Shown here one piece after another: positions 1 through 9,310 of a stretch of 64,000 nt of DNA; the first letter of the stretch is position 1, and every line of letters begins with the position of its first letter. The DNA is from Gordonia westfalica (GTDB lineage: Bacteria; Actinomycetota; Actinomycetes; Mycobacteriales; Mycobacteriaceae): assembly GCF_900105725.1 (NCBI RefSeq), contig NZ_FNLM01000034.1, positions 2,294,001 through 2,358,000 on the forward strand, in the 5' to 3' direction. A program made the translations under genes and the position numbers. The notes beneath the pieces were generated by a model. That model saw only the letters and a list, made by a program, of their open reading frames with translations. It searched no databases and had not been told where the DNA came from.

Positions 1-1
1 C

Positions 2-958
2 GCCGCGGTACTCGTCAGCAACACGCTGCGCGTCCCGGTTCACGGTTCCACGACGACCTATCACATCCAGTTCACCGACGCCGAGGGCCTGGTCGAGGGC
101 AACCCGGTCACCATGTCCGGGGTGCGGGTGGGCCGCGTCGAGTCCGTCGCGTTCCAGCCGCAGGACGACGGGTCGGCCCTGGCCGACGTCGCCGTCACGA
201 TCTCCGACGACCATCAGCTGCCCCTGCAGGTCCACGCGGCGATCCGCTACGGGGACATGCTCGGTGCGCGTTACATCGCGCTCACCGACAGCGGCTCGGA
301 GGGAACGGCGCGCGACGGCACGCGAATCCCCGTCGAGGGGACGTCACCGCCGGTGAACCTCACCGCCCTGATGAACGGTTTCGAGCCGCTGTTCTCCGCG
401 CTCGACGCCAACCAGGTCAACGATCTCGCCCGTGGCTTCGTCGACACCTTCGAGGGGCGTTCGGGTTCGGTGCAGACACTGCTCGGCCAGATCGCGTCGA
501 TGGGCAACAACCTCTCGGCGAACAGCGCGGTCTTCGCCCGGCTGGTGAGCAACCTCAACGTACTGATGGGCACCGTCGATCGGCACAATCCGCAGCTGAA
601 CGAGCTCTTCCGCGGATTGTCCGACCTCACCTCGGCGGTGGTCGGCGACAACGGTCAGCTCGCCACCCTCCTCGACAGCGGGGATCGCGCCGTGTCCGCG
701 CTCGCCGACATGATGACCGTCGCGGGTGACGACTTCCGGCAGACCATGGTGGGACTCGAACAGGTCACGGCCAGTTGGGTTCCGAACACGCCGGCGTTCA
801 CGACCTTCCTGGACCGGCTTCCGGTGATGGCCGAGGAGATCAACAAGAGCGGACGATACGGGGGATTCATGATGCTCTACCTCTGCAACTTCACCCTGGG
901 CGCATTCGGCCTGGACGCGAACATCTTCGGCCCCCTCCACTCCCCGGTCTGCATGTGA
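2..958 (+). CDS. mceB: Mce family protein, MceB position (5' end outside window)
   Basis: The open frame runs in from the left edge (first full codon at base 2), so the N-terminal membrane helix is missing. The visible 318 residues start just before the MlaD/Mce domain (VSGVRVGRVESV-like core) and continue into the helical Mce C-terminal needle region. The protein ends in a Cys-containing tail (LYLCNF ... HSPVC), as is usual for MceB proteins. Mce proteins form a hexameric periplasmic lipid or sterol conduit fed by YrbE permeases and the MceG ATPase. The yrbE and mceA genes would lie upstream. I call it MceB because four further Mce genes follow and the penultimate one is the lipoprotein, which matches the canonical B-C-D-E-F order. 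Confidence 0.85.
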   Translation, partial: AAVLVSNTLRVPVHGSTTTYHIQFTDAEGLVEGNPVTMSGVRVGRVESVAFQPQDDGSALADVAVTISDDHQLPLQVHAAIRYGDMLGARYIALTDSGSEGTARDGTRIPVEGTSPPVNLTALMNGFEPLFSALDANQVNDLARGFVDTFEGRSGSVQTLLGQIASMGNNLSANSAVFARLVSNLNVLMGTVDRHNPQLNELFRGLSDLTSAVVGDNGQLATLLDSGDRAVSALADMMTVAGDDFRQTMVGLEQVTASWVPNTPAFTTFLDRLPVMAEEINKSGRYGGFMMLYLCNFTLGAFGLDANIFGPLHSPVCM

Positions 959-1000
959 GGCAAGCCATGTCAGCTCCCAGCAAGGTAGGAGTCTAAGTCC

Positions 1001-2044
1001 GTGTTCCTGGTCAGGCTCATCGACGTCTTCGTCGGAATCCTGGAGTTCGTCTTCAAGTCCGACAAGCGCGCACAGGGTGCGTCACCCGCGGTCCTCGGCA
1101 CGGCGGGCATCATCACCCTGGTCGCGCTCATGCTGATCGCGATCGGCATCCCCCAGCTGAGTTACTTCACCCGAACCAGCCCGTACACCGCCGAGCTCGC
1201 CAACGCCTCGGGACTGACGACCGCCGACCCGGTGCTGGTCGCGGGTGTCCCGGCCGGCCGGATCGAGTCGGTCGATCTCGCCGGAGACCGTGTCCGCGTG
1301 GGCTTCCGGCTCGACGACGATCAGCCGCTGGGCAATCAGACGCGCGCATCGGTCCGGCTCCGGACCGTCCTGGGCAAGCGTTATCTCGAGATCGTCCCGG
1401 GTGGATCGGGAAAGGTCGGTCCCGACAACACGATCCCGCTCGACCGCACCACGGTGCCCTACAGCCTCGACGACATCTCCGGCGCCGCGGTCACCGCCTC
1501 GCGTGACATCGACGAAGAGGCCGTGCGCGCGATGTTCGTGACCATGAAGGAGATCATGCCCCGCACCTCGACCCTGGACGCCTCGATGAAGGGGGCGACG
1601 GGCGCGATGGCCGCCATCACGGGAACGGGCACGCAGCTCGACCAGCTCCTCGCCATCTCCAAGCGGGTCGCCGAAGTGACCGTGCAGCAGAGTGATTCGA
1701 TCTCGAGCGCCATGTCCAGCACACAGGCGATCGTGCAGACCCTGGTCGTCCGGCGCGTCCTGCTGACCCGGCTGACCGACAACCTCCGGGCGGTGCTCGA
1801 CCAGATGGCCACGACCTTCCCGAAGATCCCCATGGGACAGCTCGTCACCAACATCGAGTCGGTGACCGAGACGCTGAAGGACAACGTGTCGTCGATCGAC
1901 CGGATCCTGACGCAGCTCCCGCCGGCGATGCGCACGGTCACCGATGCGACCGGTAACGGCAACTGGACCGACGTGGTGTCGCCGAGCGCGGTCATCCCCG
2001 ACGGGATGCTCTGTGTTCTCGGCGTGATGCAGGGGTGCCGCTGA
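1001..2044 (+). CDS. mceC: Mce family protein, MceC position
   Basis: Encodes 347 residues. The GTG start at 1001 follows an AGGTAGGAG-like ribosome site at about 984-992. One membrane helix is seen at about residues 31-51 (VLGTAGIITLVALMLIAIGI), then the Mce/MlaD beta domain at about 60-140 (DPVLVAGVPAGRIESVDL, GKRYLEIVPGG) and a long helical C-terminal part. This is a subunit of the Mce lipid-import complex in the envelope. Its TGA overlaps the ATG of the next gene by one base, so translation is probably coupled. The 42 bases before it contain an in-frame 9-codon ATG...TAA frame (967-996) of doubtful meaning. Confidence 0.88.
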   Translation: MFLVRLIDVFVGILEFVFKSDKRAQGASPAVLGTAGIITLVALMLIAIGIPQLSYFTRTSPYTAELANASGLTTADPVLVAGVPAGRIESVDLAGDRVRVGFRLDDDQPLGNQTRASVRLRTVLGKRYLEIVPGGSGKVGPDNTIPLDRTTVPYSLDDISGAAVTASRDIDEEAVRAMFVTMKEIMPRTSTLDASMKGATGAMAAITGTGTQLDQLLAISKRVAEVTVQQSDSISSAMSSTQAIVQTLVVRRVLLTRLTDNLRAVLDQMATTFPKIPMGQLVTNIESVTETLKDNVSSIDRILTQLPPAMRTVTDATGNGNWTDVVSPSAVIPDGMLCVLGVMQGCR

Positions 2045-3207
2045 TGACTTTTCGCCAGGTACGCGAGGTCCGCCCGCGCAAGCGCTACGGCGGCAAGATC
2101 TTCACCGCACTGCTTCTCGTGGTCGCGATCATCGTGGGCACGTGGTACGTGTTCGGCCGCGATCCCCACATCCGCACCGTCCACGCCGATTTCGCATTCG
2201 TCAACGGTCTGTACGAAGGATCCAAGGTCACCGTCCTCGGCGTCCCGGTCGGCCGTATCGAGAACGTGGAGCCCGCCGGGGACCACGTCAAGGTCACCAT
2301 GACCATGCCGGGGGACATCGACCTCCCCGCCGACGTGTCGGCCTACGTCCTCAATCCGTCGGTGATCAGCGACCGCCACCTCGAGCTCGGTCCGGCCTAC
2401 ACCGGCGGGCCGCAGCTGCCCGACGGCGCGACCATCCCGATGAAGCGCACCCACTCCCCGATCAGCTTCGACCAGCTCCTCGACAGCATCAGCGTGCTGA
2501 CGAAGATCATGGGTCCCGCCGACGCCGCGCCCGGTGCACCGGCGGACCCCAACGACATGGGTTCCCTCCTGGCCGCCACCGCCAAGTCGTGGGACGGCCG
2601 CGGCACCGGTTTCGGGACGACGATGTCCGGGCTCGCCTCGGCGTCGGGGATCTTCGGGGCACGGACCGAGGACCTGCAGGACCTGATCGACAGCCTGAAC
2701 ACGTTGATGCAGACCTTCCACGCCAAGCAGGTCTCGCTCGACGGCCTCATCACCTCGATGGGTCTGCTGAGCAGCCAGTGGGCGGCGTCCAACCAGGACA
2801 TCGCCGGCCCGGTCAACGATCTCAAGGTCGTCTTCGACCAGATCAACGACTTCGTCCTCGCCCACGGCAACGATGTCGGCGTCGTCGCGGAGAACCTGAA
2901 GGTCCTCGGTGACACCCTGGTCGACAACAAGGCCGGGCTCGCCGAGTTCATGGACCTCGCACCACTGATGATGCAGAACCTCTCGAGCACGATCGGTCCC
3001 GACCGCCGCGGCCGCATCCGCCTGAACGTCTCGACCACGCTCACTCAGTTCAAGACGCTCAAACCGCTGTGCGACCAGTTCCCGATGCCGCTGTGCACCG
3101 GCGCCGGACTCACCAACCCGATCTCGTTCCCGATCAGCGCATCCGACCCGCTGGGCATCGTCTCGGCGATCACCGGCGGCAAACTCCCCCCGAAGGGAGA
3201 GAACTGA
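2044..3207 (+). CDS. mceD: Mce family protein, MceD position
   Basis: Encodes 387 residues from the ATG at 2044, which overlaps the previous TGA. A GTG nine bases upstream (2035) is in frame but less likely. It has a basic N-terminus, a membrane helix at about residues 18-37 (KIFTALLLVVAIIVGTWYVF), the Mce domain (GSKVTVLGVPVGRIENVEP) and a long helical region ending in Pro/Gly-rich sequence. It is a subunit of the same envelope lipid importer. The stop overlaps the start of the lipoprotein gene by one base (TGATG). Confidence 0.88.
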   Translation: MTFRQVREVRPRKRYGGKIFTALLLVVAIIVGTWYVFGRDPHIRTVHADFAFVNGLYEGSKVTVLGVPVGRIENVEPAGDHVKVTMTMPGDIDLPADVSAYVLNPSVISDRHLELGPAYTGGPQLPDGATIPMKRTHSPISFDQLLDSISVLTKIMGPADAAPGAPADPNDMGSLLAATAKSWDGRGTGFGTTMSGLASASGIFGARTEDLQDLIDSLNTLMQTFHAKQVSLDGLITSMGLLSSQWAASNQDIAGPVNDLKVVFDQINDFVLAHGNDVGVVAENLKVLGDTLVDNKAGLAEFMDLAPLMMQNLSSTIGPDRRGRIRLNVSTTLTQFKTLKPLCDQFPMPLCTGAGLTNPISFPISASDPLGIVSAITGGKLPPKGEN

Positions 3208-4334
3208 TGACTGTGCGCGCCAATCGAACCCGGATCGCGACCGCGGCGATCGCGGCGACCGTCGGCCTGTCCGGCTGCTCGGTCGGACTGCAGGACCTGC
3301 CGCTCGGTGCCGGTGGCCGCAACGCCTTCGACGTGACCGCCGAACTGGTCACCGCCGACGGCCTGGTGTCGGGCGCCGACGTCCGGCACGGGCAGCAGAT
3401 CGTCGGACGCGTCACCGACATGCGCCTCGAGGAGCGGCATGCGGAGATCACCATGACGATCGCCGACGGTACCGACCTCCCCGCGAACACGACGCTGAAC
3501 GTCGAACTACCGTCGGCGCTGGGAACCCCGTTCGTCCGCCTGTCGGAGCCCGAGGAGCCGGAGGGCCGGCTCACCGAGGGTTCGCATCTCGACCTCTCCG
3601 ACACCGGCGTCGGCCCGCAGATCGAGAGCACCCTCGCCGCGCTGGGCAACATCCTCGGCGGCAGTGGCGTCAGCCAGCTCCAGTCGGTGATGTCGAGTCT
3701 CAACACCGCCTTCGAGAACCGCTCCGACAAGGTCGGCGACCTGATCGACACACTGAACCGGCTGCTCGCCCGGTCGTCGAAGTACACCGACGACTTCAAC
3801 GCGGCCATGGCGGAGGCCGCGGATGTCAGCGAACTCCTCGTGGCGCAACAGCAGACCGTCGACGACTTCCTCGGCCAGGTCCCGCAGGCGGTCAACGTAC
3901 TCGCCGCCCAACGGGATCAGATCGCGAAGCTGATGTCGCAGACCACCCGCCTGACGACCAACGTCGCGGCGATCACGCGTGGTCGGCAGGAGACGCTCAA
4001 CCACCTGGTCGGCGACGCCGAGCAGATGGTGAAGTCGTTGTCCGCGTTCAACACCGAGGTCGGCTCGACCCTGGACAACATGAACGCGTTCATGAAGAAC
4101 TTCGACCGCGCCATCCGCGGCGACTACCTCGTCTTCGACGGTTCCCTCGACATCCCGGGCGGCATCGACAAGATCCTCACCGGCGGCCTCCTGCTCGCCG
4201 GCGGCCCCCTGCCGACGCCGGACGACCTGCGCAACGTGCTGTCCGGCGGTCTCGCGAACACGAAGCCGAAGAAGACAACACCGACGAAGACGACCACTCC
4301 GACGCCCAGCCCACCCGCAGGAGCCCCGCGATGA
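3207..4334 (+). CDS. mceE: Mce family lipoprotein, MceE/LprK type
   Basis: Encodes 375 residues. The start at 3207 is fixed by the TGATG overlap and by a clean type II signal peptide: basic n-region, hydrophobic stretch and lipobox LSGC with Cys24. The Mce domain follows (VSGADVRHGQQIVGRVTDM), then the helical region and a Lys/Thr/Pro-rich C-terminal tail (KPKKTTPTKTTTPTP). The lipoprotein subunit is the E position in canonical mce operons and anchors the needle in the outer leaflet of the plasma membrane. A longer open frame upstream of 3207 is only overlap with mceD. The stop overlaps mceF by four bases (ATGA). Confidence 0.9.
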   Translation: MTVRANRTRIATAAIAATVGLSGCSVGLQDLPLGAGGRNAFDVTAELVTADGLVSGADVRHGQQIVGRVTDMRLEERHAEITMTIADGTDLPANTTLNVELPSALGTPFVRLSEPEEPEGRLTEGSHLDLSDTGVGPQIESTLAALGNILGGSGVSQLQSVMSSLNTAFENRSDKVGDLIDTLNRLLARSSKYTDDFNAAMAEAADVSELLVAQQQTVDDFLGQVPQAVNVLAAQRDQIAKLMSQTTRLTTNVAAITRGRQETLNHLVGDAEQMVKSLSAFNTEVGSTLDNMNAFMKNFDRAIRGDYLVFDGSLDIPGGIDKILTGGLLLAGGPLPTPDDLRNVLSGGLANTKPKKTTPTKTTTPTPSPPAGAPR

Positions 4335-5605
4335 CCACCAAGGCGAAGACCCGGCGCCTTCGGATGCCCCGCGTTCGGATGCCACAGGCACGCACCGGGA
4401 TGCTGCAGTTCCTGATCTTCCTCGTCCTGTCGGCGATCGTGATCCCCTACGGCATCAACTTCATCGCCGGGCCCGAGGGTTTCGGCGACAAGATCGTGCT
4501 GAAGGCCCGCATGGACGACGCGTTCGGGCTCGGTTCCGGGACCGGCGTCACGCTCCGGGGCGTCGACGTCGGCACCGTTCGATCCGTCGAGCTCGACCCG
4601 GCCGGCGGCGCCGCGGAGATCGAACTGGTCGTGCGCGGCGACACCCGCATCCCTGCCGACTCCTACATGCAGGTCACGATGGCCTCGATGGCCGGCATCC
4701 AGAGCGTCGACATCATCTCGCCCGACGCCGACGCCCCGTATCTGGAGTCCGGCGACACCCTCGCCGCGCCGGCCGACAGGCAGCCCAAGCAGATGGACGC
4801 CATCATCGGCGACGCCGCGTCGGTGCTGCGCAGCATCGGCAGCGGCAATCTCTCCACGCTGGGCAACGAGTTCTACGCGGCCTTCGACCACGACGAGAAG
4901 GCGCTCGCCAAGATCGTGTCGAACGGGACCGCGCTCGCCGGACTCGTCAACCGCAACGCGCCGATCCTCCAGGGACTCTTCGACGAATGGCTGCAGGTGC
5001 TGTCCGCGATGAGCAACACCACCACCGCCTTCGAGGCCGGGATGCGCAGCGCGGCGACGTTCACCGATCAGCTCGACGCCAACCAGCCGGTGTTCGTCTA
5101 CCTGCTCGACAAGTCACCCGAGTCCCTGACCCGCACCCAGGCGCTGTTCGACAGGTACCGCGGCACATTCGGCGGTGTGATGGCGAATCTCGCAGTGGTG
5201 GAACCGATCATCTCCGACCGTGACCAGTCACTCGCCGTCGGCCTGGAAACGATCCCCCAGGGTCTGCTGGACCTGCGTTCGATCGTGAAGAACGGGCGCG
5301 CCGACTTCGCGCTCATCGGTACCCAGGGACCGGTCTGCATGTTCTACGACCAGCCCCGCTATCCGGTCGGCGACCTGCACACCCCGGCCCCGAATCTCGC
5401 GCGCTTCTGCCCGGCGGGCAACGGTTACGAACAGCGCGGCGCGGTGAACGCCCCACGACCGAACGACCTGGGCACGAGCACCTGGAAATCCCCCGGCGGT
5501 GTCTCCGGACCACCCGCCGTCGCCGATCCACTACTCATCCCGCACGGCGTGGAGCTGTTGCAGTGGTGGCAAGAACTTCTGGAAAGGGCACGAAATGGCA
5601 ACTGA
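4331..5605 (+). CDS. mceF: Mce family protein, MceF position
   Basis: Encodes 424 residues and starts in an ATGA overlap with mceE. It has a basic N-terminus, a membrane helix at about residues 25-44 (LQFLIFLVLSAIVIPYGINF), the Mce domain (SGTGVTLRGVDVGTVRSVEL), a helical region and a C-terminal part rich in Pro/Gly with two Cys (GPVCMFYDQPRYP, LARFCPAG). This is the last of the Mce subunits. Its 3' end overlaps the start of the Mce-associated protein by 11 bases, so the whole set reads as one operon. Confidence 0.88.
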   Translation: MTTKAKTRRLRMPRVRMPQARTGMLQFLIFLVLSAIVIPYGINFIAGPEGFGDKIVLKARMDDAFGLGSGTGVTLRGVDVGTVRSVELDPAGGAAEIELVVRGDTRIPADSYMQVTMASMAGIQSVDIISPDADAPYLESGDTLAAPADRQPKQMDAIIGDAASVLRSIGSGNLSTLGNEFYAAFDHDEKALAKIVSNGTALAGLVNRNAPILQGLFDEWLQVLSAMSNTTTAFEAGMRSAATFTDQLDANQPVFVYLLDKSPESLTRTQALFDRYRGTFGGVMANLAVVEPIISDRDQSLAVGLETIPQGLLDLRSIVKNGRADFALIGTQGPVCMFYDQPRYPVGDLHTPAPNLARFCPAGNGYEQRGAVNAPRPNDLGTSTWKSPGGVSGPPAVADPLLIPHGVELLQWWQELLERARNGN

Positions 5606-6209
5606 CACAACCACTCGCAACTCCGACGAGGATGTCGAGGAGACCGGAACCGCCGCCGGGGACACCACGTCGCGCGCGACGAAGTCCGCCTCCCGGACCG
5701 CTCCCCTGCGCCGGAAGCCGCGGAAGCGGGCCGTCTCGACCACCGGCGTCCTCGCCACGTTGCTCGTGGTCGCCGCGGCACTCGCGGGTTTCTTCGGATA
5801 CCAGTACGCCACAACCGATTCCCCGGCCACCTCGACCGAGGCGAGCACGGCGGCGATCGACGTCGCGAAGGACTACGCGATCAAGCTGTCGAGCTTCGAC
5901 TATCGCGATCTGAACAAGAACCGGGACGCGATCGCCGCGATGTCCACCGACGACTTCGCGGCGAAGTACAGCGAGATGGTCACCGCCCTCAGCCAGATCG
6001 TCACCGACGGCAAGGGCGAGGCCACCGCGGAGGTCTCGCATGCGGCCGTCGAGAAGATCGACGGCTCCTCCGCGACGGTGATCCTGTTCGTCGACCAGAA
6101 GGCGCGCAACGTCGTCTCCCCGGACGGCAAGACCCAGCCGTACCGGATGGTCGTGACGCTCGAGCGGTCCGGCGACCGCTGGCTGGTCGACAACGTCGAA
6201 ACCAAGTGA
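5595..6209 (+). CDS. Mce-associated membrane protein (Mam family)
   Basis: Encodes 204 residues. The ATG at 5595 has a GGAAAGGG ribosome site at 5581-5588 and overlaps mceF. The N-terminus is acidic then basic and predicted disordered (residues 1-48), followed by one membrane helix at about 50-70 and an exported domain of about 130 residues of the kind seen in Rv0178-type Mce-associated proteins. Such proteins are encoded right after mceF and are thought to stabilise or assist the Mce complex. Only one mam gene is present here, whereas many mce operons carry two or more. Confidence 0.82.
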   Translation: MATDTTTRNSDEDVEETGTAAGDTTSRATKSASRTAPLRRKPRKRAVSTTGVLATLLVVAAALAGFFGYQYATTDSPATSTEASTAAIDVAKDYAIKLSSFDYRDLNKNRDAIAAMSTDDFAAKYSEMVTALSQIVTDGKGEATAEVSHAAVEKIDGSSATVILFVDQKARNVVSPDGKTQPYRMVVTLERSGDRWLVDNVETK

Positions 6210-6237
6210 ACCCACACCGATCCGAGGAGTGACTGCC

Positions 6238-7151
6238 ATGGCCGCGAGCTACCTACCGTCGATCGAGGACACCGAGCCGGAACTGACGACCCGGCACACC
6301 CGCATCCAGATCACCACGCGCAAGCGGCGGGTCACCAGCCTGCGCAAACCCGCTCGCATCCAGGAGGCCATCGACTTCTGGTCCTTCGCCGGCGGCGCCG
6401 CGAACGTCGTCATGCAACTGGGTTGGCCGGAGGTCGCCTACGGCGTCATGGAGAGCAAGGTCGAATCGGGCGCGCTGACCAAGCATCCGTGGAAGCGGGC
6501 CCGCACGACCGGCCAGTACCTCGCGGTCGCGATCCTCGGCACCGACGAGGAGAAGGCCGCCTTCCGCGAGGCCGTCAACTCGGCTCACCGTCACGTCAAG
6601 TCCGATGCGAACAGCCCGGTCAAGTACAACGCCTTCAACCGGGAACTCCAGATGTGGGTCGCCGCATGCCTGTTCGTCGGCATCGAGGACATGCACCTGC
6701 TGTTGCACGGCGTCATGACCGACGAGGAGGCCGAGGAGTTCTACCAGTCCTCCAAGACCCTGGGCACCACGCTCCAGGTGCCCGACGAGATGTGGCCGGC
6801 AACGCGCAAGGACTTCGACCGGTACTGGAACCTCGGGTGCCAGCGCATCGTCATCGACGACACCACCTGTGACTTCCTCAACGACCTCGTCGACCTCAAG
6901 ATGATCAACCCGCTGATCCGGCTGCCGTTCGTGAATCTCCTGCGGTTCCTCACCATCGGCTCGCTGCCCCGATCTACCGTGACCAGCTCGGGCTGGAATG
7001 GACCGAGGAAGACCGCCGTCGCTTCCAGCATCTGTTCACCTTCGTGTCGGTGGTCAACAAGTTCCTGCCCAAGTCGATCCGGTTCGGTGGCAGTCGCATG
7101 CTGATGCGCGACCTGCGACGCCGGATGAAGCACGACAAGGCGATCATCTGA
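6238..7151 (+). pseudogene. MpaB/DUF2236 family oxygenase-like gene with a single-base frameshift
   Basis: The first 244 codons encode a DUF2236/MpaB-family protein (VAYGVMESKVESGALTKHP, MWVAACLFVGIEDMHLLLHG, TTLQVPDEMWPATRKDFDRYW). After SLP at about 6970 the frame changes to junk and stops at 7104. The +1 frame from 6972 to 7151 restores a typical family end (IYRDQLGLEWTEED ... RMLMRDLRRRMKHDKAII). One extra C in the CCCC run at 6967-6970 would give an intact product of about 304 residues. The family includes heme-dependent latex oxygenase-type and uncharacterised proteins. I prefer the ATG at 6238 because GAGGAG lies at 6224-6229, although a GTG at 6229 is in frame. It may be a true pseudogene or a sequencing error. 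Confidence 0.72.
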
Positions 7152-7822
7152 ACTCGCGGCGTTCCCGGCCGAACCTGGCGCGGATCCTCGACGAGCCGGT
7201 GATCTACCTGATGTGGCCACGCGCTGCGCTGATGCAGCTCACCCATTCCGGAGTGGCGCCGACCGAGGTCGAGAGCGGGGTGTACGGCGTACGCGGGGCC
7301 GGGCGCTGGGCGGGGACGGTGAACTACCTGCGGATCGCCGTCGCCGGTGACGAGGACAGCGTCCGCGACCTCGTCCGGGAGGTGAACAAGGTGCGTCCCG
7401 ACGACTGGCCCGAGGATCTCGTGACCCTGCGCAGGTACCTCGACTACGTCGAAGGCGACTATCCGGCGGCCCTGCCGCGCTCGACGTCGGACGATCCCGA
7501 GCACGTCACCGCAGGCGACGTGGCCGCACAGGTCTTCGCCCCGTACTCGATGCCATGGCGATACGTACGCCACGTCCCGCGCCTGCGGCTCCTCACGTGG
7601 GGAATGGCCGGTGAGCGGTTAAGGTCGGTCTACGGAGTCGACTGGTCAATCGACCAAGAGCGCCGCCACCTGCGGGCGGTGCGCACGGTCAGACGTTGGC
7701 AGAGTCTCTGTCCGGGGCCGCTTCGGCGCCGGCACGGCAGACGACAACGCGAGCGTCACGCAGCCCGACTCAGACAGACCGCGGTGACACACCCCCACAC
7801 CAACGGACGGAACAACCGATGA
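7148..7822 (+). CDS. second MpaB/DUF2236-like gene, probably degraded (internal deletion, no clear start)
   Basis: The frame encodes a second family member (RPNLARILDEPVIYLMWPRA, ALMQLTHSGVAPTEVESGVYG, DWPEDLVTLRRYLDYVEGDYP). Compared with the gene just upstream, about 60 residues of the central helical core are missing at the junction near 7393 (REVNKV joined directly to RPDDWPED). No ATG is found at the 5' end. The earliest plausible codons are CTG 7148, overlapping the previous TGA, and GTG 7199. The C-terminus is unusually Arg-rich. The stop overlaps the regulator start (ATGA at 7819-7822), so it may still serve as a translated spacer in an operon. I think it is a remnant, but expression of a short protein cannot be excluded. 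Confidence 0.55.
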   Translation: MNSRRSRPNLARILDEPVIYLMWPRAALMQLTHSGVAPTEVESGVYGVRGAGRWAGTVNYLRIAVAGDEDSVRDLVREVNKVRPDDWPEDLVTLRRYLDYVEGDYPAALPRSTSDDPEHVTAGDVAAQVFAPYSMPWRYVRHVPRLRLLTWGMAGERLRSVYGVDWSIDQERRHLRAVRTVRRWQSLCPGPLRRRHGRRQRERHAARLRQTAVTHPHTNGRNNR

Positions 7823-8529
7823 CCCCTGGACCCCTGCACAGGACTCAGCTGGCCGTCGAGGTTGCCGACTATCTGCGCACCCGGATCATGACCGGCGTCC
7901 TGCGCCCGGGCGAGTTCGTCCGGCTCGACGAGACCGCGTCGGCGCTGGGCTGCAGCGTCACCCCCGTCCGCGAGGCACTGGCGACACTCCGCGGCGAAGG
8001 ACTCGTCAAGCAGGCGCTGCACCGGGGTTTCATCGTGGAGACGCTCACCCGCGGCGACATCGTCGACATCTTCTGGATGCAGGCCGAACTGTCCGCGCGT
8101 CTGGCCAGTCATGCCGCCGAGAACCCCGATCTCGAGGTGCAGCTCGACGAGTTGGCCGCTCTCGTCGACGACCTCGAGGCGGCGGTCGAGTCGGGCCGTG
8201 CCGACCACGTGCTGTCGGCGGAGTTCGCCTTCCACCGTAAGGTTCACCTGATGGCCGAGAGCAAGAAGCTGGCCTGGTTCCAGTTCTCGGCGAGCAAATA
8301 CAACCCCCTGCAGCTCTATTCGAACGACGCCGAGTGGGGCCGGGAGGCCGCGACCAGCCATCGTCGACTGATCGAGCTGTTGCGCAGGGGCGACACCGCG
8401 GGCATCAAGTCCGAGATCGTCTCCGCCTTCGACGACGCGCGCGACCGCCTGATCGCCCAGCTGGAATCGATCGGCTTCTGGGACGAGCAATCACCCGAGA
8501 CAGAAGCCCACACCGCCAGCACCGCGTAA
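7819..8529 (+). CDS. GntR family (FadR/FCD type) transcriptional regulator
   Basis: Encodes 236 residues. The N-terminal winged helix-turn-helix (residues about 5-70; LRTRIMTGVLRPGEFVRLDE, CSVTPVREALATLRGEGLV) is followed by an all-helical FCD effector domain (FHRKVHLMAES, HRRLIELLRRGD) with His residues that usually bind metal. The start overlaps the upstream stop (ATGA). FadR-type regulators often respond to acyl or organic acids. Mycobacterial mce1 is controlled by the GntR regulator Mce1R, so control of this mce cluster is a reasonable but untested guess. Confidence 0.85.
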   Translation: MTPGPLHRTQLAVEVADYLRTRIMTGVLRPGEFVRLDETASALGCSVTPVREALATLRGEGLVKQALHRGFIVETLTRGDIVDIFWMQAELSARLASHAAENPDLEVQLDELAALVDDLEAAVESGRADHVLSAEFAFHRKVHLMAESKKLAWFQFSASKYNPLQLYSNDAEWGREAATSHRRLIELLRRGDTAGIKSEIVSAFDDARDRLIAQLESIGFWDEQSPETEAHTASTA

Positions 8530-8587
8530 CGCGCCTGATCCCGCTTCGTCGCGCCTTACCCGACTCGGACGGGTAGCGTTGCGAATC

Positions 8588-9310
8588 GTGTTGGGATTGC
8601 CAGAAGTGATCTCTGTCGCGCTCTTCGATCTCGACGGGGTCCTCACCGAGACCGCGGTACTCCACCGCAAAGCATGGAAGAAGACCTTCGACGCCTTCCT
8701 CGCCGAACGCGCGGGCGGCGTCGATGCGCCCGGCTTCGTGGAGTTCACCGACCAGGACTACCTCGACTACGTCGACGGACGTCCCCGTGAGGACGGCGTG
8801 CGCGCCTTCCTGGCGTCGCGCGGGATCACCGATGTCGACCCCGCGACCGTGACCGCGATCGGCAACGGCAAGAACGACATGTTCCTCGTCAGCCTCGCCG
8901 AGGACGGTGGCCATGCCTACCCCGGTTCGGTGCGGTACCTCAACGCGGCACGTGAGGCGGGCCTCCGCATCGCGGTCGTGACGTCGTCGAAGAATGGAGG
9001 ACCAGTGCTCGATGCAGCCGACCTGTCGGGATTCGTCGAGGTTCGCGTCGACGGTCTGGAGATCGCCGCGCGGGGCCTCAACGGCAAACCCGCTCCCGAC
9101 TCGTACCTCCTGGGAGCCGAACTGATGGGCGTCGAGCCGTCCGCGGCCGCGGTCTTCGAGGACGCCATCTCCGGCGTACAGGCCGGTAGCGCAGGTGAGT
9201 TCGGCTATGTGGTCGGCATCGACCGGGTCGGCGGCAACCAGGCCGAGGCGATGCGCGCCGCGGGCGCCGACATCGTCGTCAACGACCTCGACGAATTGCT
9301 GCCCGCATGA
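8588..9310 (+). CDS. HAD-superfamily hydrolase, beta-phosphoglucomutase type (Rv3400-like)
   Basis: Encodes 240 residues from GTG 8588; TTG 8579 is an in-frame alternative. It has the HAD nucleophile motif FDLDGVLTET near the N-terminus, the cap domain, VVTSSKNGG (motif II Ser/Thr and Lys region), KPAPDSYLLGAELM and FEDAISGVQAG (motifs III and IV). This pattern and the neighbour identify a beta-phosphoglucomutase-like enzyme that converts beta-glucose-1-phosphate to glucose-6-phosphate. The stop overlaps the start of the GH65 gene (ATGA), as in the M. tuberculosis Rv3400-Rv3401 pair. The two gene products therefore probably act in sequence on a disaccharide. Confidence 0.85.
   Translation: MLGLPEVISVALFDLDGVLTETAVLHRKAWKKTFDAFLAERAGGVDAPGFVEFTDQDYLDYVDGRPREDGVRAFLASRGITDVDPATVTAIGNGKNDMFLVSLAEDGGHAYPGSVRYLNAAREAGLRIAVVTSSKNGGPVLDAADLSGFVEVRVDGLEIAARGLNGKPAPDSYLLGAELMGVEPSAAAVFEDAISGVQAGSAGEFGYVVGIDRVGGNQAEAMRAAGADIVVNDLDELLPA

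Noticed and set aside
967..996. Nine-codon frame between mceB and mceC
   Set aside because: It has no clear ribosome site of its own and its end overlaps the mceC ribosome site region; too short to support.
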